Assembly: GCF_000376565.1 (NCBI RefSeq)
Contig: NZ_BARG01000012.1
Span: 1 to 64,000, forward strand
Reading direction: 5' to 3'
DNA from: Streptomyces hokutonensis
GTDB lineage: Bacteria; Actinomycetota; Actinomycetes; Streptomycetales; Streptomycetaceae
Length of the DNA: 64,000 nt
The translations under genes and the position numbers were made by a program. Positions 19,927-28,752 of the stretch are shown piece by piece. How positions within the stretch are numbered: position 1 is the first letter of the stretch; every line of letters starts with the position of its first letter. The notes beneath the pieces are model-generated. The model made no database searches. It was not told the origin of the DNA and saw nothing but the letters and a program-made list of their open reading frames with translations.

Positions 19927-20715
19927 ATGCGCACCGCCCTGCTCCAGAGCTCCGGCCGCCCCGGCTCCGTCGTCGAGAACCTCAAGGTCCTCGACGAGGC
20001 CGCCGGCCGGGCCGCCGCCGGCGGTGCCGCGCTGCTCGCCGCGCCGGAGATGTTCCTCACCGGATACGCGATCGGCGACGACATCGACCGCCTCGCCGAA
20101 CCCGCCGACGGCGACTCCGCCGACACGATCGCCGAGATCGCCGGCCGGCACGGGCTCGCCATCACCTACGGCTACCCGGAGCGCGACGGCGACGCCGTCC
20201 ACAACTCCGCCCAGCTGATCTCCGCCGACGGCGACCGCCTCGCGAACTACCGCAAGACCCACCTCTTCGGCGACTTCGAGCGCGCCCACTTCACCCCCGG
20301 CGAACAGCCCGTCGTCCAGGCCGAGTTGAACGGCCTGACCATCGGCCTGATGATCTGCTACGACGTCGAGTTCCCGGAGCCCGTCCGCGCCCACGCCCTC
20401 GCCGGCACCGACCTGCTGCTCGTCCCGACGGCGAACATGGTCCCGTTCCAGCTGGTCGCCGAGTCCGTGGTCCCGGTGCGGGCCTGGGAGAACCAGATGT
20501 ACGTGGCGTACATCAACCGCATCGGCCAGGAAGGGGAGTTCGACTTCTTCGGTCTCTCCACGCTCGCCGGTCCGGACGGAGTCGCCCGCACCAAGGCCGG
20601 CCGGGGCGAGGAACTGCTCCTCGGCGACGTCGACCCCGTTCTCCTCGCCAACTCCCGTGCCGCGAACCCGTATCTGACGGACCGCCGCCCCGGCCTCTAC
20701 GGGTCCCTGGCCTGA
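19927..20715 (+). CDS. davA: Carbon-nitrogen hydrolase, 5-aminopentanamidase-like
   Basis: The product has 262 residues of the nitrilase superfamily with a complete triad: Glu41 in APEMFLTGY, Lys110 in YRKTHLFG and Cys144 in MICYDVEFPE. The adjacent gene is a close match to lysine 2-monooxygenase, whose product 5-aminopentanamide is the substrate of DavA, giving 5-aminovalerate and ammonia. The symbol rests on that pairing; other small amides are possible. The ATG at 19927 follows GAGGACC. The 59-base gap to the next gene suggests one operon. Confidence 0.8.
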   Translation: MRTALLQSSGRPGSVVENLKVLDEAAGRAAAGGAALLAAPEMFLTGYAIGDDIDRLAEPADGDSADTIAEIAGRHGLAITYGYPERDGDAVHNSAQLISADGDRLANYRKTHLFGDFERAHFTPGEQPVVQAELNGLTIGLMICYDVEFPEPVRAHALAGTDLLLVPTANMVPFQLVAESVVPVRAWENQMYVAYINRIGQEGEFDFFGLSTLAGPDGVARTKAGRGEELLLGDVDPVLLANSRAANPYLTDRRPGLYGSLA

Positions 20716-20774
20716 ATCCCCCCTGCCCTTCCCGCACTTGAACTTGTTCTTGTTCCGCTAGGAGTCCCTACCTC

Positions 20775-22475
20775 ATGACGTCCACGGTGCCCAACGCCGT
20801 CCAGCACGCCGACGAGCGGCAGCCGCCGATCACCATGTTCGGGCCGGACTTCCCCTACGCCTACGACGACTTCCTCGCCCACCCGGCGGGCCTCGGCCAG
20901 ATACCCGCGACCGAGCACGGCACCGAAGTCGCCGTCATCGGGGGCGGGTTGTCCGGCATCGTCGCCGCCTACGAACTGATGAAGATGGGCCTCAAGCCCG
21001 TCGTCTACGAAGCCGACCGGATCGGCGGCCGACTGCGCACGGTCGGCTTCGAGGGCCCCGGCACCGAGGAACTGACCGCCGAGATGGGCGCGATGCGCTT
21101 CCCGCCCTCCTCCACCGCCCTCCAGCACTACATCGACCTGGTCGGACTCGAGACCCGCCCGTTCCCCAACCCCCTTGCGGAGGCGACCCCTTCGACCGTC
21201 GTCGACCTCAAGGGCGAGTCCCACTACGCGACCACGGTCGACGACCTCCCGCAGGTCTACCGCGACGTCATGCACGCCTGGAACGCCTGTCTCGAAGAGG
21301 GCGCCGACTTCTCCGACATGAACCGCGCCATGCGCGAACGCGACGTCCCGCGCATCCGCGAGATCTGGTCGAGGCTCGTCGAGAAGCTCGACAACCAGAC
21401 CTTCTACGGCTTCCTCTGCGACTCCGAGTCCTTCAAATCCTTCCGGCACCGCGAGATCTTCGGCCAGGTCGGCTTCGGAACGGGCGGCTGGGACACCGAC
21501 TTCCCGAACTCGATCCTCGAGATCCTGCGCGTCGTCTACACCGAGGCCGACGACCACCACCGCGGCATCGTCGGCGGCTCCCAGCAACTCCCGCTCCGCC
21601 TCTGGGACCGCGAGCCCCAGAAGGTCGTCCACTGGCCCTACGGCACCTCGCTCGCGTCCCTGCACGTGAACGGCGAACCCCGCCCCGCCGTGACCCGGCT
21701 GCACCGTACGGCCGGCAACCGGATCACCGTGACGGACGCGAACGGCGACATCCGCACCTACCGGGCGGCGATCTTCACCGCCCAGTCCTGGATGCTGCTC
21801 TCCAAGATCGCCTGCGACGACTCGCTCTTCCCGATCGACCACTGGACGGCGATCGAGCGCACCCACTACATGGAGAGCTCCAAGCTCTTCGTCCCGGTCG
21901 ACCGCCCCTTCTGGCTCGACAAGGACGAGGAGACGGGCAGGGACGTCATGTCGATGACTCTCACCGACCGTATGACGCGCGGGACCTACCTCCTCGACGA
22001 CGGCCCGGACAAGCCGGCTGTCATCTGCCTCTCGTACACCTGGTGCGACGACAGCCTCAAGTGGCTGCCGCTGTCGGCCAACGAGCGGATGGAGGTCATG
22101 CTGAAGTCGCTCGGCGAGATCTATCCGAAGGTCGACATCAGGAAGCACGTCATCGGCAACCCGGTGACCGTCTCCTGGGAGAACGAGCCCTACTTCATGG
22201 GCGCGTTCAAGGCCAACCTGCCCGGCCACTACCGCTACCAGCGGCGCCTGTTCACCCACTTCATGCAGGACCGGCTGCCCGCGGACAAGCGAGGTGTGTT
22301 CCTCGCGGGCGACGACATCTCCTGGACGGCCGGCTGGGCCGAGGGCGCCGTCCAGACCGCGCTGAACGCGGTCTGGGGCGTCATGCATCTGTTCGGCGGC
22401 GCGACCGACCCGACCAACCCGGGGCCCGGGGACGTCTACGACGCGATCGCGCCGGTCGAACTTCCTGAGGACTGA
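20775..22475 (+). CDS. davB: FAD-dependent L-lysine 2-monooxygenase-like amine oxidase
   Basis: The product has 566 residues. An N-terminal FAD-binding motif VIGGGLSGIVAAYEL lies at about 54-68, with GGRLRT after it. Segments such as ITMFGPDFPYAYDDFLAHPAGLG, FGQVGFGTGGWDTDFPNS, MSMTLTDRMTRGTYL and GDDISWTAGWAEGAVQTALN are those I know from Pseudomonas DavB and tryptophan 2-monooxygenase. The reaction would be oxidative decarboxylation of lysine to 5-aminopentanamide. The downstream convergent LLM gene ends 7 bases after this stop. Substrate preference (lysine, tryptophan or another amino acid) needs assay, but the amidase partner favours lysine. Confidence 0.85.
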   Translation: MTSTVPNAVQHADERQPPITMFGPDFPYAYDDFLAHPAGLGQIPATEHGTEVAVIGGGLSGIVAAYELMKMGLKPVVYEADRIGGRLRTVGFEGPGTEELTAEMGAMRFPPSSTALQHYIDLVGLETRPFPNPLAEATPSTVVDLKGESHYATTVDDLPQVYRDVMHAWNACLEEGADFSDMNRAMRERDVPRIREIWSRLVEKLDNQTFYGFLCDSESFKSFRHREIFGQVGFGTGGWDTDFPNSILEILRVVYTEADDHHRGIVGGSQQLPLRLWDREPQKVVHWPYGTSLASLHVNGEPRPAVTRLHRTAGNRITVTDANGDIRTYRAAIFTAQSWMLLSKIACDDSLFPIDHWTAIERTHYMESSKLFVPVDRPFWLDKDEETGRDVMSMTLTDRMTRGTYLLDDGPDKPAVICLSYTWCDDSLKWLPLSANERMEVMLKSLGEIYPKVDIRKHVIGNPVTVSWENEPYFMGAFKANLPGHYRYQRRLFTHFMQDRLPADKRGVFLAGDDISWTAGWAEGAVQTALNAVWGVMHLFGGATDPTNPGPGDVYDAIAPVELPED

Positions 22476-22482
22476 CGGGAGT

Positions 22483-23409
22483 TCAGACCCCGGCCGCCCG
22501 CGCCTTCTCGTACACCTCGGCGGCGACCGCCTTGAGTTCCTGGGCGTCCCGAGGGGTGGTCTGGAGGTCGATCAGGATCTCCTCCAGGCCGACCTCCGCG
22601 TGGGCCACCAGGTCCTCGACGATCTGGTCGGCGCTGCCCTGGAAGGGCTGGCGGTCGGGTCCGTCATAGGGCTTGGCCGTGTACACGGTGTTGACCCGCA
22701 CGACCGTCTGAATCGGTTCGGTGCGCCCGCGTTCGGCCGCCAGGTCCTGCAACTCCCGCCACTGGGCGGCCAGTTGCTCGGCGCCCATGCCCACCGGCAG
22801 CCAGCCGTCGGCGTGGTCGACCAGCCGCCGCTGGGCCTTCTTGTTGGTCGCGGCCAGCATGATCGGGATCGGCCGGACGGGCTTGGGACCGACCACGGCG
22901 GAGGCGATCTTCGTCAGCTGCCCGTCGTACTTCACCGGGTCGGGGCCCCATATCGCCCGGCACACCTCGATCAGCTCGTCGAGCACCGTGCCGCGGTCCT
23001 CGAACGGCCGGATTCCGGAGGCCGCGTACTCGTCGAGCGACCAGCCGGTGCCCAGACCCGCGATCACCCGGCCGCCGCTCGCCGCGTCCAACGAGGCCAG
23101 GGACTTGGCCAGTTGGAAGGGCGTGTGCAGCGGAGCCACCAGCACGCTGCTGCCCAGCCGCGCCCGCTCGGTGGCCGCCGCCGCGAGGGTCAGCGTGACC
23201 AGCGGCTCGGCCACGTTCCTGTACGCGTCCGGCCAGGGCAGACCCGGGACGCCGTACAGGCCCTGGGTGGCGGGCTCGGGGAAGAGGGCCCGCTCGAAGA
23301 CCCACAGGCTGTCGTAGCCGATCTGTTCGGCCGTGCGGGCCACGTCGGGAACGTCCGCGCCGATGCTGTACTGCCGCATCTGGGGAAGGCTGAGGCCGAG
23401 CCGAGTCAT
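22483..23409 (-). CDS. LLM-class, probably F420-dependent oxidoreductase
   Basis: The product has 308 residues of the luciferase-like monooxygenase fold: TRLGLSLPQM start, LWVFERALFPEP, SSVLVAPLHTPFQLAKSLASLD, RVIAGLGTGWSLDEYAASG and PIPIMLAATNKKAQRRLVDHADGW. The actinobacterial subgroup usually uses F420 rather than FMN. The ATG at 23409 has AAGGAG 8 bases upstream. It follows the DUF5995 gene on the same strand at 96 bases. The substrate is unknown. Confidence 0.87.
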   Translation of the reverse strand: MTRLGLSLPQMRQYSIGADVPDVARTAEQIGYDSLWVFERALFPEPATQGLYGVPGLPWPDAYRNVAEPLVTLTLAAAATERARLGSSVLVAPLHTPFQLAKSLASLDAASGGRVIAGLGTGWSLDEYAASGIRPFEDRGTVLDELIEVCRAIWGPDPVKYDGQLTKIASAVVGPKPVRPIPIMLAATNKKAQRRLVDHADGWLPVGMGAEQLAAQWRELQDLAAERGRTEPIQTVVRVNTVYTAKPYDGPDRQPFQGSADQIVEDLVAHAEVGLEEILIDLQTTPRDAQELKAVAAEVYEKARAAGV

Positions 23410-23504
23410 ACCGGTGCTCCTTCGCAGTCGGGTGCGTGCCGTCAACGTAGGGCGATCACCGGGAGATTCCGAAGCGGCTCGCACGCCGATCGGATCAGGC
23501 CACC

Positions 23505-24191
23505 TCAGTCGGGCAGCGGTGTCAGCATCATGCGCCCCGCGAGCCCCACCGCCGCGTCCAGCCGTTCGGTGAACTCCTCGGCGACATCGGGCAGTCCGCG
23601 CAGCGCCCACAGGGCCCGGGCCGCCGTCCAGGTGGCGTCCCGGGCGCGTTCCAGGCTCCACGAGCCGAGCAGATGGGTGAGCGGATCGGCGATCTGGAAC
23701 AGGTCGGGACCCGGCATCAGCTCTTCGCGGATGCGCTCCTCCAACGACACGAGGAGATCGCCCACGCGGTCGAACTCGTCCTCCAGATCGGCCGGTTCGC
23801 AGTCGAGCGTACGACAGGCGTCCACCACGGCGAGCGCGAGGTCGTGGCCGATGTGCGCGTTGATGCCCGACAACGCGAACTGCAGCGGTCGTACGCCCGG
23901 ATGCCGGCGCAACTGGAACAGCGGGCGCCAACAGGCAGGTGCGCGCCGCCCGTTGGTGGCCGCGTCCACGGCCGCCAGATAGCGTTCCGCGAACCGTACG
24001 TCCAGCGTGATCGCGGCCCGCGGGTCCCTGAACCGCCCGGCGTCGACGCTCCGGTCGACCGCCTCCGTGACGGCGAGGTAGACGCGGTTGAACACCGCGA
24101 TCCCGTCCCGGGCGGGCAGTTCCTCGTCGAGCGCGCGCAGCCGGGAGACGACCTTGTCCACGGGTGTGGTGAAGTGTGCCAATTGCCCCAT
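23505..24191 (-). CDS. DUF5995 family protein
   Basis: The product has 228 soluble, helical residues. Features I associate with the family are FNRVYLAVTEAV, RFAERYLAAVD and HIGHDLALAVVDAC, with conserved His, Glu and Asp residues that hint at a metal site in a helical bundle. No biochemical function is established to my knowledge. The gene is divergent from the GH6 gene (99-base spacer) and upstream of the LLM oxidoreductase gene. Confidence 0.8.
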   Translation of the reverse strand: MGQLAHFTTPVDKVVSRLRALDEELPARDGIAVFNRVYLAVTEAVDRSVDAGRFRDPRAAITLDVRFAERYLAAVDAATNGRRAPACWRPLFQLRRHPGVRPLQFALSGINAHIGHDLALAVVDACRTLDCEPADLEDEFDRVGDLLVSLEERIREELMPGPDLFQIADPLTHLLGSWSLERARDATWTAARALWALRGLPDVAEEFTERLDAAVGLAGRMMLTPLPD

Positions 24192-24290
24192 GGGGGCAGC
24201 GTCCCAGTCCTAGGCTGGCCGAGGTGCCGGCGGGCCCGACACTTCCCCAGAACGGGGGAACGGGCGCGGCGCACGGGAGGGGGCGGCAGC

Positions 24291-25448
24291 GTGGCGGGTT
24301 CGCGTGGCCGGCGACGCGGGCGGTCCGCCCGGCGGAGCGTGCTGGTCGTGGCCGCGTCGGTCGTGGTCGCGGTCGGCACGGTGACCGGGATGATCAGAGC
24401 GCTGGACGACGGCAGCGGTGCGGACTCGGCGCGGCCCGACGCGACCGGGGCGACGCTGCTGGTACCGCTGCCCGAAGTGCCGTCGGCGTCGAACTCCCCG
24501 TCCGCGAAGGCGAGTTCGTCCGCCCGCCCGAAGAGGACCGCCACGACCGGCACCACGCGCAAGCCGCAGCGGACCGCCACCGTCTCCCCACGCCTCTACC
24601 GTCACCCCGAGTCCCAGGTCCTCGACTGGGTCCGCGACCACCCCGACGACCCCCGTACTGAGGTCATAGCGGACCGGATCGCCGACCAGCCCGCGGCCGT
24701 GTGGTTCGCCGACTTCACTCCGTCGACCATCACCTCCCGCGTCCGCGCGGTCACTTCGGGCGCCGCCGCGCAGGGCAGGGTGCCGGTCGTCGTGCCGTAC
24801 GCGATCCCGGACCGCGACTGCGGCGGAGCCTCCGAGGGTGGTGCGGACGACTTCGCCGCCTACGACGACTGGATCGACAACTTCGCGGCGGGCCTGGGCT
24901 CCCATGAGGTCGTCGTGATACTGGAACCCGACTCCATAGCCCAGGCCGACTGCCTCGACGACACCCAACGCGCCGAACGCTTCGAGGCGTTGGCCCGCGC
25001 GGGCCGCGTCCTGAAGGCCGCCGACCCGCAGGCCCGCGTGTACTACGACGCCGGCCACTCCGACTGGAACCCGGCCGGGCAGCAGGCGGCGCTGCTCAAG
25101 CAGGCGGGCGCGGCCTCCGCCGACTCCTCCGACGGGATCTTCAGCAACGTCTCGAATTTCCACACCACTTCGGCGGAGATCGCCTACGACCGCCAGGTCC
25201 TCGACGCCCTGGGCGGCCCGGCGGGTCTCGGCGCCGTCATCGACACCAGCCGCAACGGCAACGGCGCCCCGGCCGACGGCCAGTGGTGCGACCCGGCCGG
25301 CCGGAAGATCGGCCGGGCACCGACGCTGAACACGGGGGAGGCCCGGATCGACGGCTATCTGTGGGTGAAACTGCCGGGGGAGTCGGACGGCTGCAAGGGC
25401 GCGGCCGGCACGTTCACGGCGTCGTACGCCTACGACTTGGCCCGCTGA
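24291..25448 (+). CDS. Secreted glycoside hydrolase family 6 (cellulase-like)
   Basis: The product has 385 residues. A basic N-terminus and hydrophobic segment (16-36) form a signal or anchor, followed by a Ser/Thr/Pro/Lys-rich linker (about 45-100) and a GH6 catalytic barrel. GH6 motifs are VVPYAIPDRDCGG with Asp176, and VVVILEPDSIAQADC with Asp214, the expected proton donor. DTSRNGNG and the C-terminal WVKLPGESDG are also typical. No cellulose-binding module is present. The GTG at 24291 has GGGAGGGGG upstream. The likely role is beta-1,4-glucan cleavage outside the cell. Confidence 0.92.
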   Translation: MAGSRGRRRGRSARRSVLVVAASVVVAVGTVTGMIRALDDGSGADSARPDATGATLLVPLPEVPSASNSPSAKASSSARPKRTATTGTTRKPQRTATVSPRLYRHPESQVLDWVRDHPDDPRTEVIADRIADQPAAVWFADFTPSTITSRVRAVTSGAAAQGRVPVVVPYAIPDRDCGGASEGGADDFAAYDDWIDNFAAGLGSHEVVVILEPDSIAQADCLDDTQRAERFEALARAGRVLKAADPQARVYYDAGHSDWNPAGQQAALLKQAGAASADSSDGIFSNVSNFHTTSAEIAYDRQVLDALGGPAGLGAVIDTSRNGNGAPADGQWCDPAGRKIGRAPTLNTGEARIDGYLWVKLPGESDGCKGAAGTFTASYAYDLAR

Positions 25449-25470
25449 TCCGCTGATCAACTGATCCGCT

Positions 25471-25510
25471 CGTCCACGGGAAAGGACTGTGCGCCGACAC
25501 GAAAGACGGC
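25471..25510 (+). repeat. 40-bp imperfect direct repeat, left copy
   Basis: The segment CGTCCACGGGAAAGG followed by ACTGTGCGCCGACACGAAAG matches 27274-27313 at about 30 of the first 35 bases, with an identical 13-base core ACTGTGCGCCGAC. The two copies bracket the methyltransferase, the dehydrogenase relic and the flavin reductase. Confidence 0.8.
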
Positions 25511-25591
25511 TCCGGCACGCCTTGGCAGAGTCGTGCGCGAGTCACCGTCGGGGTGTCTCGGTCGGTACTCGTGAACGGTGGCGGAACGAAC

Positions 25592-26413
25592 ATGTCAGAG
25601 GCGGGCGGCAGCACGTACGCGATGGGGCGAACCTCCGCGGAAACGGCCAGACTTGATGTCCAGGACGCGCTGTACGGAGGGTTCACCGAATACCTCTTGC
25701 GGGCCGCCGGCCTGCGGGAGGGAATGAGCGTCCTCGACGTCGGCTGCGGCACGGGCGGGGTGTCTCTCGCCGCCGCGCGAATTGTCGGCCCGCAGGGGCG
25801 TGTTGTGGGCGTGGACATGAATCCGGAGGTGCTGGAGACCGCGCGCGCCAATGCCGCCGCGGCGGCGATGGATAACGTCAGCTTCGAGCACCATGTGCTG
25901 CCCGATGTCGAACTTGCGGAACCCGTCGACGCGTTGGTGGGCCGACTGATCCTGATGCATCTCGCGGACCCCGTGGCGGTAGTGAAAGGGCTGACCAGGT
26001 CTGTCCGTCCCGGAGGTCTCGTGACATTCCAGGAGATCAATATCTCGCGGGCACGCGCCATTCCGGAGGTGCCCCTGGTGACGACCTGCCGTGAGTGGAT
26101 CTGCGCGGCGCAGCGCGAGGCGGGCAGCAATCCCGACATGGGCGAACAACTGGCCCAGGTACTGCGATCCGCGGGGCTGGCCCGACCCGAGGTCGCCGTC
26201 GCCGTCCCGACGGGAGGCGCGGACTCGCCGGCGATGTCCCTCATCGCCGAAACCGTGCGCAGTCTCCTGCCGCTGCTCGAGCGCGGCGGCGTCGCCGACG
26301 CCCACGCCGTGGACATCGAGACGCTGCGCGGCCGCCTGTCGCAAGCGTGCGAGCAGGCGCAGGCGATCGTCTACCTGTCGGAGCTGGTCGCCGCGTGGGG
26401 ACGGCTCGACTAG
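25592..26413 (+). CDS. Class I SAM-dependent methyltransferase
   Basis: The product has 273 residues. SAM motif I is VLDVGCGTGGVSLAAA (48-63), followed by acidic VVGVDMNPEVLE and the later LVGRLILMHLADP. The closest type is the ubiE/Methyltransf_11 group acting on small molecules. I prefer the ATG at 25592; the frame also allows GTG starts at 25553 and 25571. It lies inside a direct-repeat-bounded islet with a flavin reductase and a dehydrogenase relic, and has slightly more A/T-ending codons than flanking genes. No natural partner operon is visible. Confidence 0.83.
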   Translation: MSEAGGSTYAMGRTSAETARLDVQDALYGGFTEYLLRAAGLREGMSVLDVGCGTGGVSLAAARIVGPQGRVVGVDMNPEVLETARANAAAAAMDNVSFEHHVLPDVELAEPVDALVGRLILMHLADPVAVVKGLTRSVRPGGLVTFQEINISRARAIPEVPLVTTCREWICAAQREAGSNPDMGEQLAQVLRSAGLARPEVAVAVPTGGADSPAMSLIAETVRSLLPLLERGGVADAHAVDIETLRGRLSQACEQAQAIVYLSELVAAWGRLD

Positions 26414-26492
26414 TACGCGGGGTCCGGCGGAATGCGTCTGCCGGGCCTGCGCATCGCCGACCCATATTCGATGGCCGCCACCGCCTCCGGGC

Positions 26493-26588
26493 GGCCTCGG
26501 CCACGACCTCCCGATCGCCCATCTCGCTGTCCCGGATCTGCCGTTCGGCGGTGTGGGGGAGAGCGGGACGGGCAACTACCACGGCGGA
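26493..26588 (+). pseudogene. Aldehyde dehydrogenase C-terminal relic
   Basis: One frame reads GLGHDLPIAHLAVPD and then LPFGGVGESGTGNYHGG. The LPFGGVGxSGxGxYHG string is the hallmark near the C-terminus of class 3-type aldehyde dehydrogenases, and HLAVPD before it also fits. The rest of the enzyme is missing: no start, no catalytic Cys/Glu region, and a continuation of unrelated sequence. It is about 32 codons of a lost gene, in the 185-base spacer between two convergent genes. Confidence 0.75.
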
Positions 26589-26598
26589 ATTCGGACTC

Positions 26599-27207
26599 CT
26601 AACTCGACGCCGGCCAGTCGGCGTACCGAATACGGCGCAGGTCGAGAACGTCGCCGATGGTGCTCCACTCGTCTTTTCCGAGGCGTGCCAGGGGTCGTAG
26701 GCGCGTGATTTCCGGATGGCCGTTCTCCAGCACGGTTTCGTCGACCGCGATATGTACCACCCGTCCGAATACCACCGTGGAGTCACCCAGCCGAAGGGTG
26801 CTGTGGAGTTCGCATTCCAGTGCCACGGGGGAGCCGGCGACGCGTGGTGCCTTCACCCGTGCACTGGCCTCGCGCGCCACTCCCACGGCGTCGAACTCGC
26901 TGACGCCGTGCGGGAAGTCGGTGGCGGTCCTGTTCACCTCGTCGACAAGCGGTTCCGGAGCGAGGTTGACCACGAACTGCCCGGTGGCCTCGACATTGCG
27001 CAGTGAGTCCTTACGGCCGACCGACGTGAACTGCACGATGGGCGGGGTGACCGACGAGACGGTGAAAAATGAGTGCGGGGCGAGATTGTCGACGCCGTCG
27101 GCGGAGACGGTCGAAACCCAGGCGATGGGGCGCGGAACGACGGTCGACGTGAGCAGTCGATAAACCGCGACGGGTTCGAGCTGGGCCGGGTTGAATTCAG
27201 TACGCAT
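26599..27207 (-). CDS. Flavin reductase family protein (DIM6/NTAB-like)
   Basis: The product has 202 residues with a split-barrel FMN-binding fold: RPIAWVSTVSADGVDNLAPHSFF, PPIVQFTSVGRKDSLRNVEATGQFVVN and FGRVVHIAVDE are the usual flavin-reductase-like segments. Such proteins reduce FMN or act on small molecules. The gene has weak ribosome-site sequence and an A/T-rich upstream (GATATATCAG), unlike neighbours. It is convergent with the methyltransferase gene inside the repeat-bounded islet. Confidence 0.87.
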   Translation of the reverse strand: MRTEFNPAQLEPVAVYRLLTSTVVPRPIAWVSTVSADGVDNLAPHSFFTVSSVTPPIVQFTSVGRKDSLRNVEATGQFVVNLAPEPLVDEVNRTATDFPHGVSEFDAVGVAREASARVKAPRVAGSPVALECELHSTLRLGDSTVVFGRVVHIAVDETVLENGHPEITRLRPLARLGKDEWSTIGDVLDLRRIRYADWPASS

Positions 27208-27273
27208 ACCAGCGATATATCAGATGCCCGTGCGGCGCCGTGCGGCTGTCCGGGCGGTTCGGGCCCGACACCA

Positions 27274-27313
27274 CGTCCGTCGGAAAGAACTGTGCGCCGA
27301 CGCGAAAACGGGG
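27274..27313 (+). repeat. 40-bp imperfect direct repeat, right copy
   Basis: Right copy of the repeat at 25471-25510, starting CGTCCGTCGGAAAGAACTGT and sharing the exact core ACTGTGCGCCGAC. It lies upstream of the alginate lyase gene, in the same orientation as the left copy. Confidence 0.8.
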
Positions 27314-27427
27314 CGGCACCGCTGGGGGCGCACGCCCCATCGTGAGACTCATCGTCCCCGTACATGAAGACGGTCCGGACCATTGCCACGTGTACCTGGC
27401 GGTTCTACGCTCACACGGTCCCACTCA

Positions 27428-27440
27428 TGAACTGCGTTCA
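27428..27440. promoter_or_regulatory. Inverted repeat TGAACTGCGTTCA upstream of the alginate lyase
   Basis: Arms TGAAC and GTTCA around TGC, 22 bases before the lyase start codon. The position, overlapping the likely leader or promoter, suits a repressor site. No regulator gene is adjacent. Weak evidence. Confidence 0.3.
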
Positions 27441-27462
27441 CATTTATGATCGGAGTCGCCTG

Positions 27463-28752
27463 GTGAGTGCACCGATGAGATCCCTGGTGAGTGCGAGACC
27501 CCGACTGGGTGTCCTGCTCGCGGCGGTGGCCACGCTGACCGCCGTGTTCGTCCCCTCCGCCGCCGCGCACCCGTTGTCGGCCGCCCCCGACACCGCCGTC
27601 CTCGACGGTGCCCGCCTCCAGCAGACCAAGCTCCGCCTGGACCGCGGCGACCCCCAACTCCGGCACGCCCTAGGCAACTTGACGAACCGTGCCGACAACT
27701 GGCTTGACCAGGGCCCCTGGACGGTCGTGGACAAACCAAAACTCGCGCCCGGCGGCGATGTTCACGACTACCTGAGCCAGGCACCGTACTGGTGGCCCAC
27801 GACCACACCGACCGCCGACAACCCCTGGGGCTGCCCGTACGTCCAGCGCGACGGCCAGCGCAACCCCGAGGTCGACACGGGCACCGACCGCCAGGACGTC
27901 GAGAAGGTCTTCGACTCGACGTACGACCTCGCGCTCGCCTGGTACTACACCGGCGACAAGCGCTACGCGCGGAAGGCCGGCCAGGTCCTGCGCACCTGGT
28001 TCCTCGACCCGGCCACGAGGATGAACCCCAACCTGAACCACGCCCAGTTCATCCCCTGCAAGTACGACGGCCGCGCCATCGGCATCATCGACTTCTCCCA
28101 GTCGTACACCAGCGTCGTCGACGCCATCGCGATCCTCGGCACGGGCGCCCCCGGCTGGACGAAGACCGACCGCACGGCGATGACCAAGTGGAACTCCGAC
28201 TTCCTCGGCTGGCTGAAGAACAGCACCTTCGGCAAGGAGGAGGGCGCCGCCGCCAACAACCACGGCACCTTCTACGACATGCAGCTCGCCGCCCTCGCCT
28301 ACGCGACCGGCGACAAGGCGCTGGCGAAGCGGACCGTGCTGGACGCGCGCGCCAAGCGCATCGACCCTCAGATCGCGGGCGACGGCAGCCAGCCGCAGGA
28401 GCTGGCACGGACCCGGAGCTGGCACTACTCGACCTTCGACCTGGTCGCCTACACCCGCCTCGCGGCCATCGGCCGGCACGTCGGCGTGAACCTCTGGACC
28501 TATCAAGGCCCGGACGGCCAGGGCCTGTTGAAGGCCGTCGACTATCTGCTCCCCGCCGCGACCGGAGCCGCCGCATGGCCGCACCCGGAACTGGAGTTCT
28601 ACCGCTACGCAGCAAGCGACATCGTCCACGCGGCGGCCGACGCGGGCGACACGCAGGCCAAGACCGCCGTACCGAAACTACAGACACCGCCCGGCGGCGA
28701 CTTGTGGGCACTGCGCCCGGCGGCCGAGCAACTGGACTCGATCGCGGGCTGA
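27463..28752 (+). CDS. Secreted alginate lyase family protein
   Basis: The product has 429 residues. A signal peptide (about 1-35) ends in SAAA-HPL. The catalytic part is an alpha/alpha-barrel of the PF05426 alginate-lyase type with NNHG at 265-268 (Asn and His of the lyase site), a later RTRSWHYSTFDL motif, and YWWP near residue 110. It would cleave uronate polysaccharides by beta-elimination; the exact substrate is open. I chose the GTG at 27463 because GGAG lies 8 bases upstream; an ATG four codons later also works. About 35-40 codons of its 3' end recur twice downstream of the stop. Confidence 0.85.
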   Translation: MSAPMRSLVSARPRLGVLLAAVATLTAVFVPSAAAHPLSAAPDTAVLDGARLQQTKLRLDRGDPQLRHALGNLTNRADNWLDQGPWTVVDKPKLAPGGDVHDYLSQAPYWWPTTTPTADNPWGCPYVQRDGQRNPEVDTGTDRQDVEKVFDSTYDLALAWYYTGDKRYARKAGQVLRTWFLDPATRMNPNLNHAQFIPCKYDGRAIGIIDFSQSYTSVVDAIAILGTGAPGWTKTDRTAMTKWNSDFLGWLKNSTFGKEEGAAANNHGTFYDMQLAALAYATGDKALAKRTVLDARAKRIDPQIAGDGSQPQELARTRSWHYSTFDLVAYTRLAAIGRHVGVNLWTYQGPDGQGLLKAVDYLLPAATGAAAWPHPELEFYRYAASDIVHAAADAGDTQAKTAVPKLQTPPGGDLWALRPAAEQLDSIAG

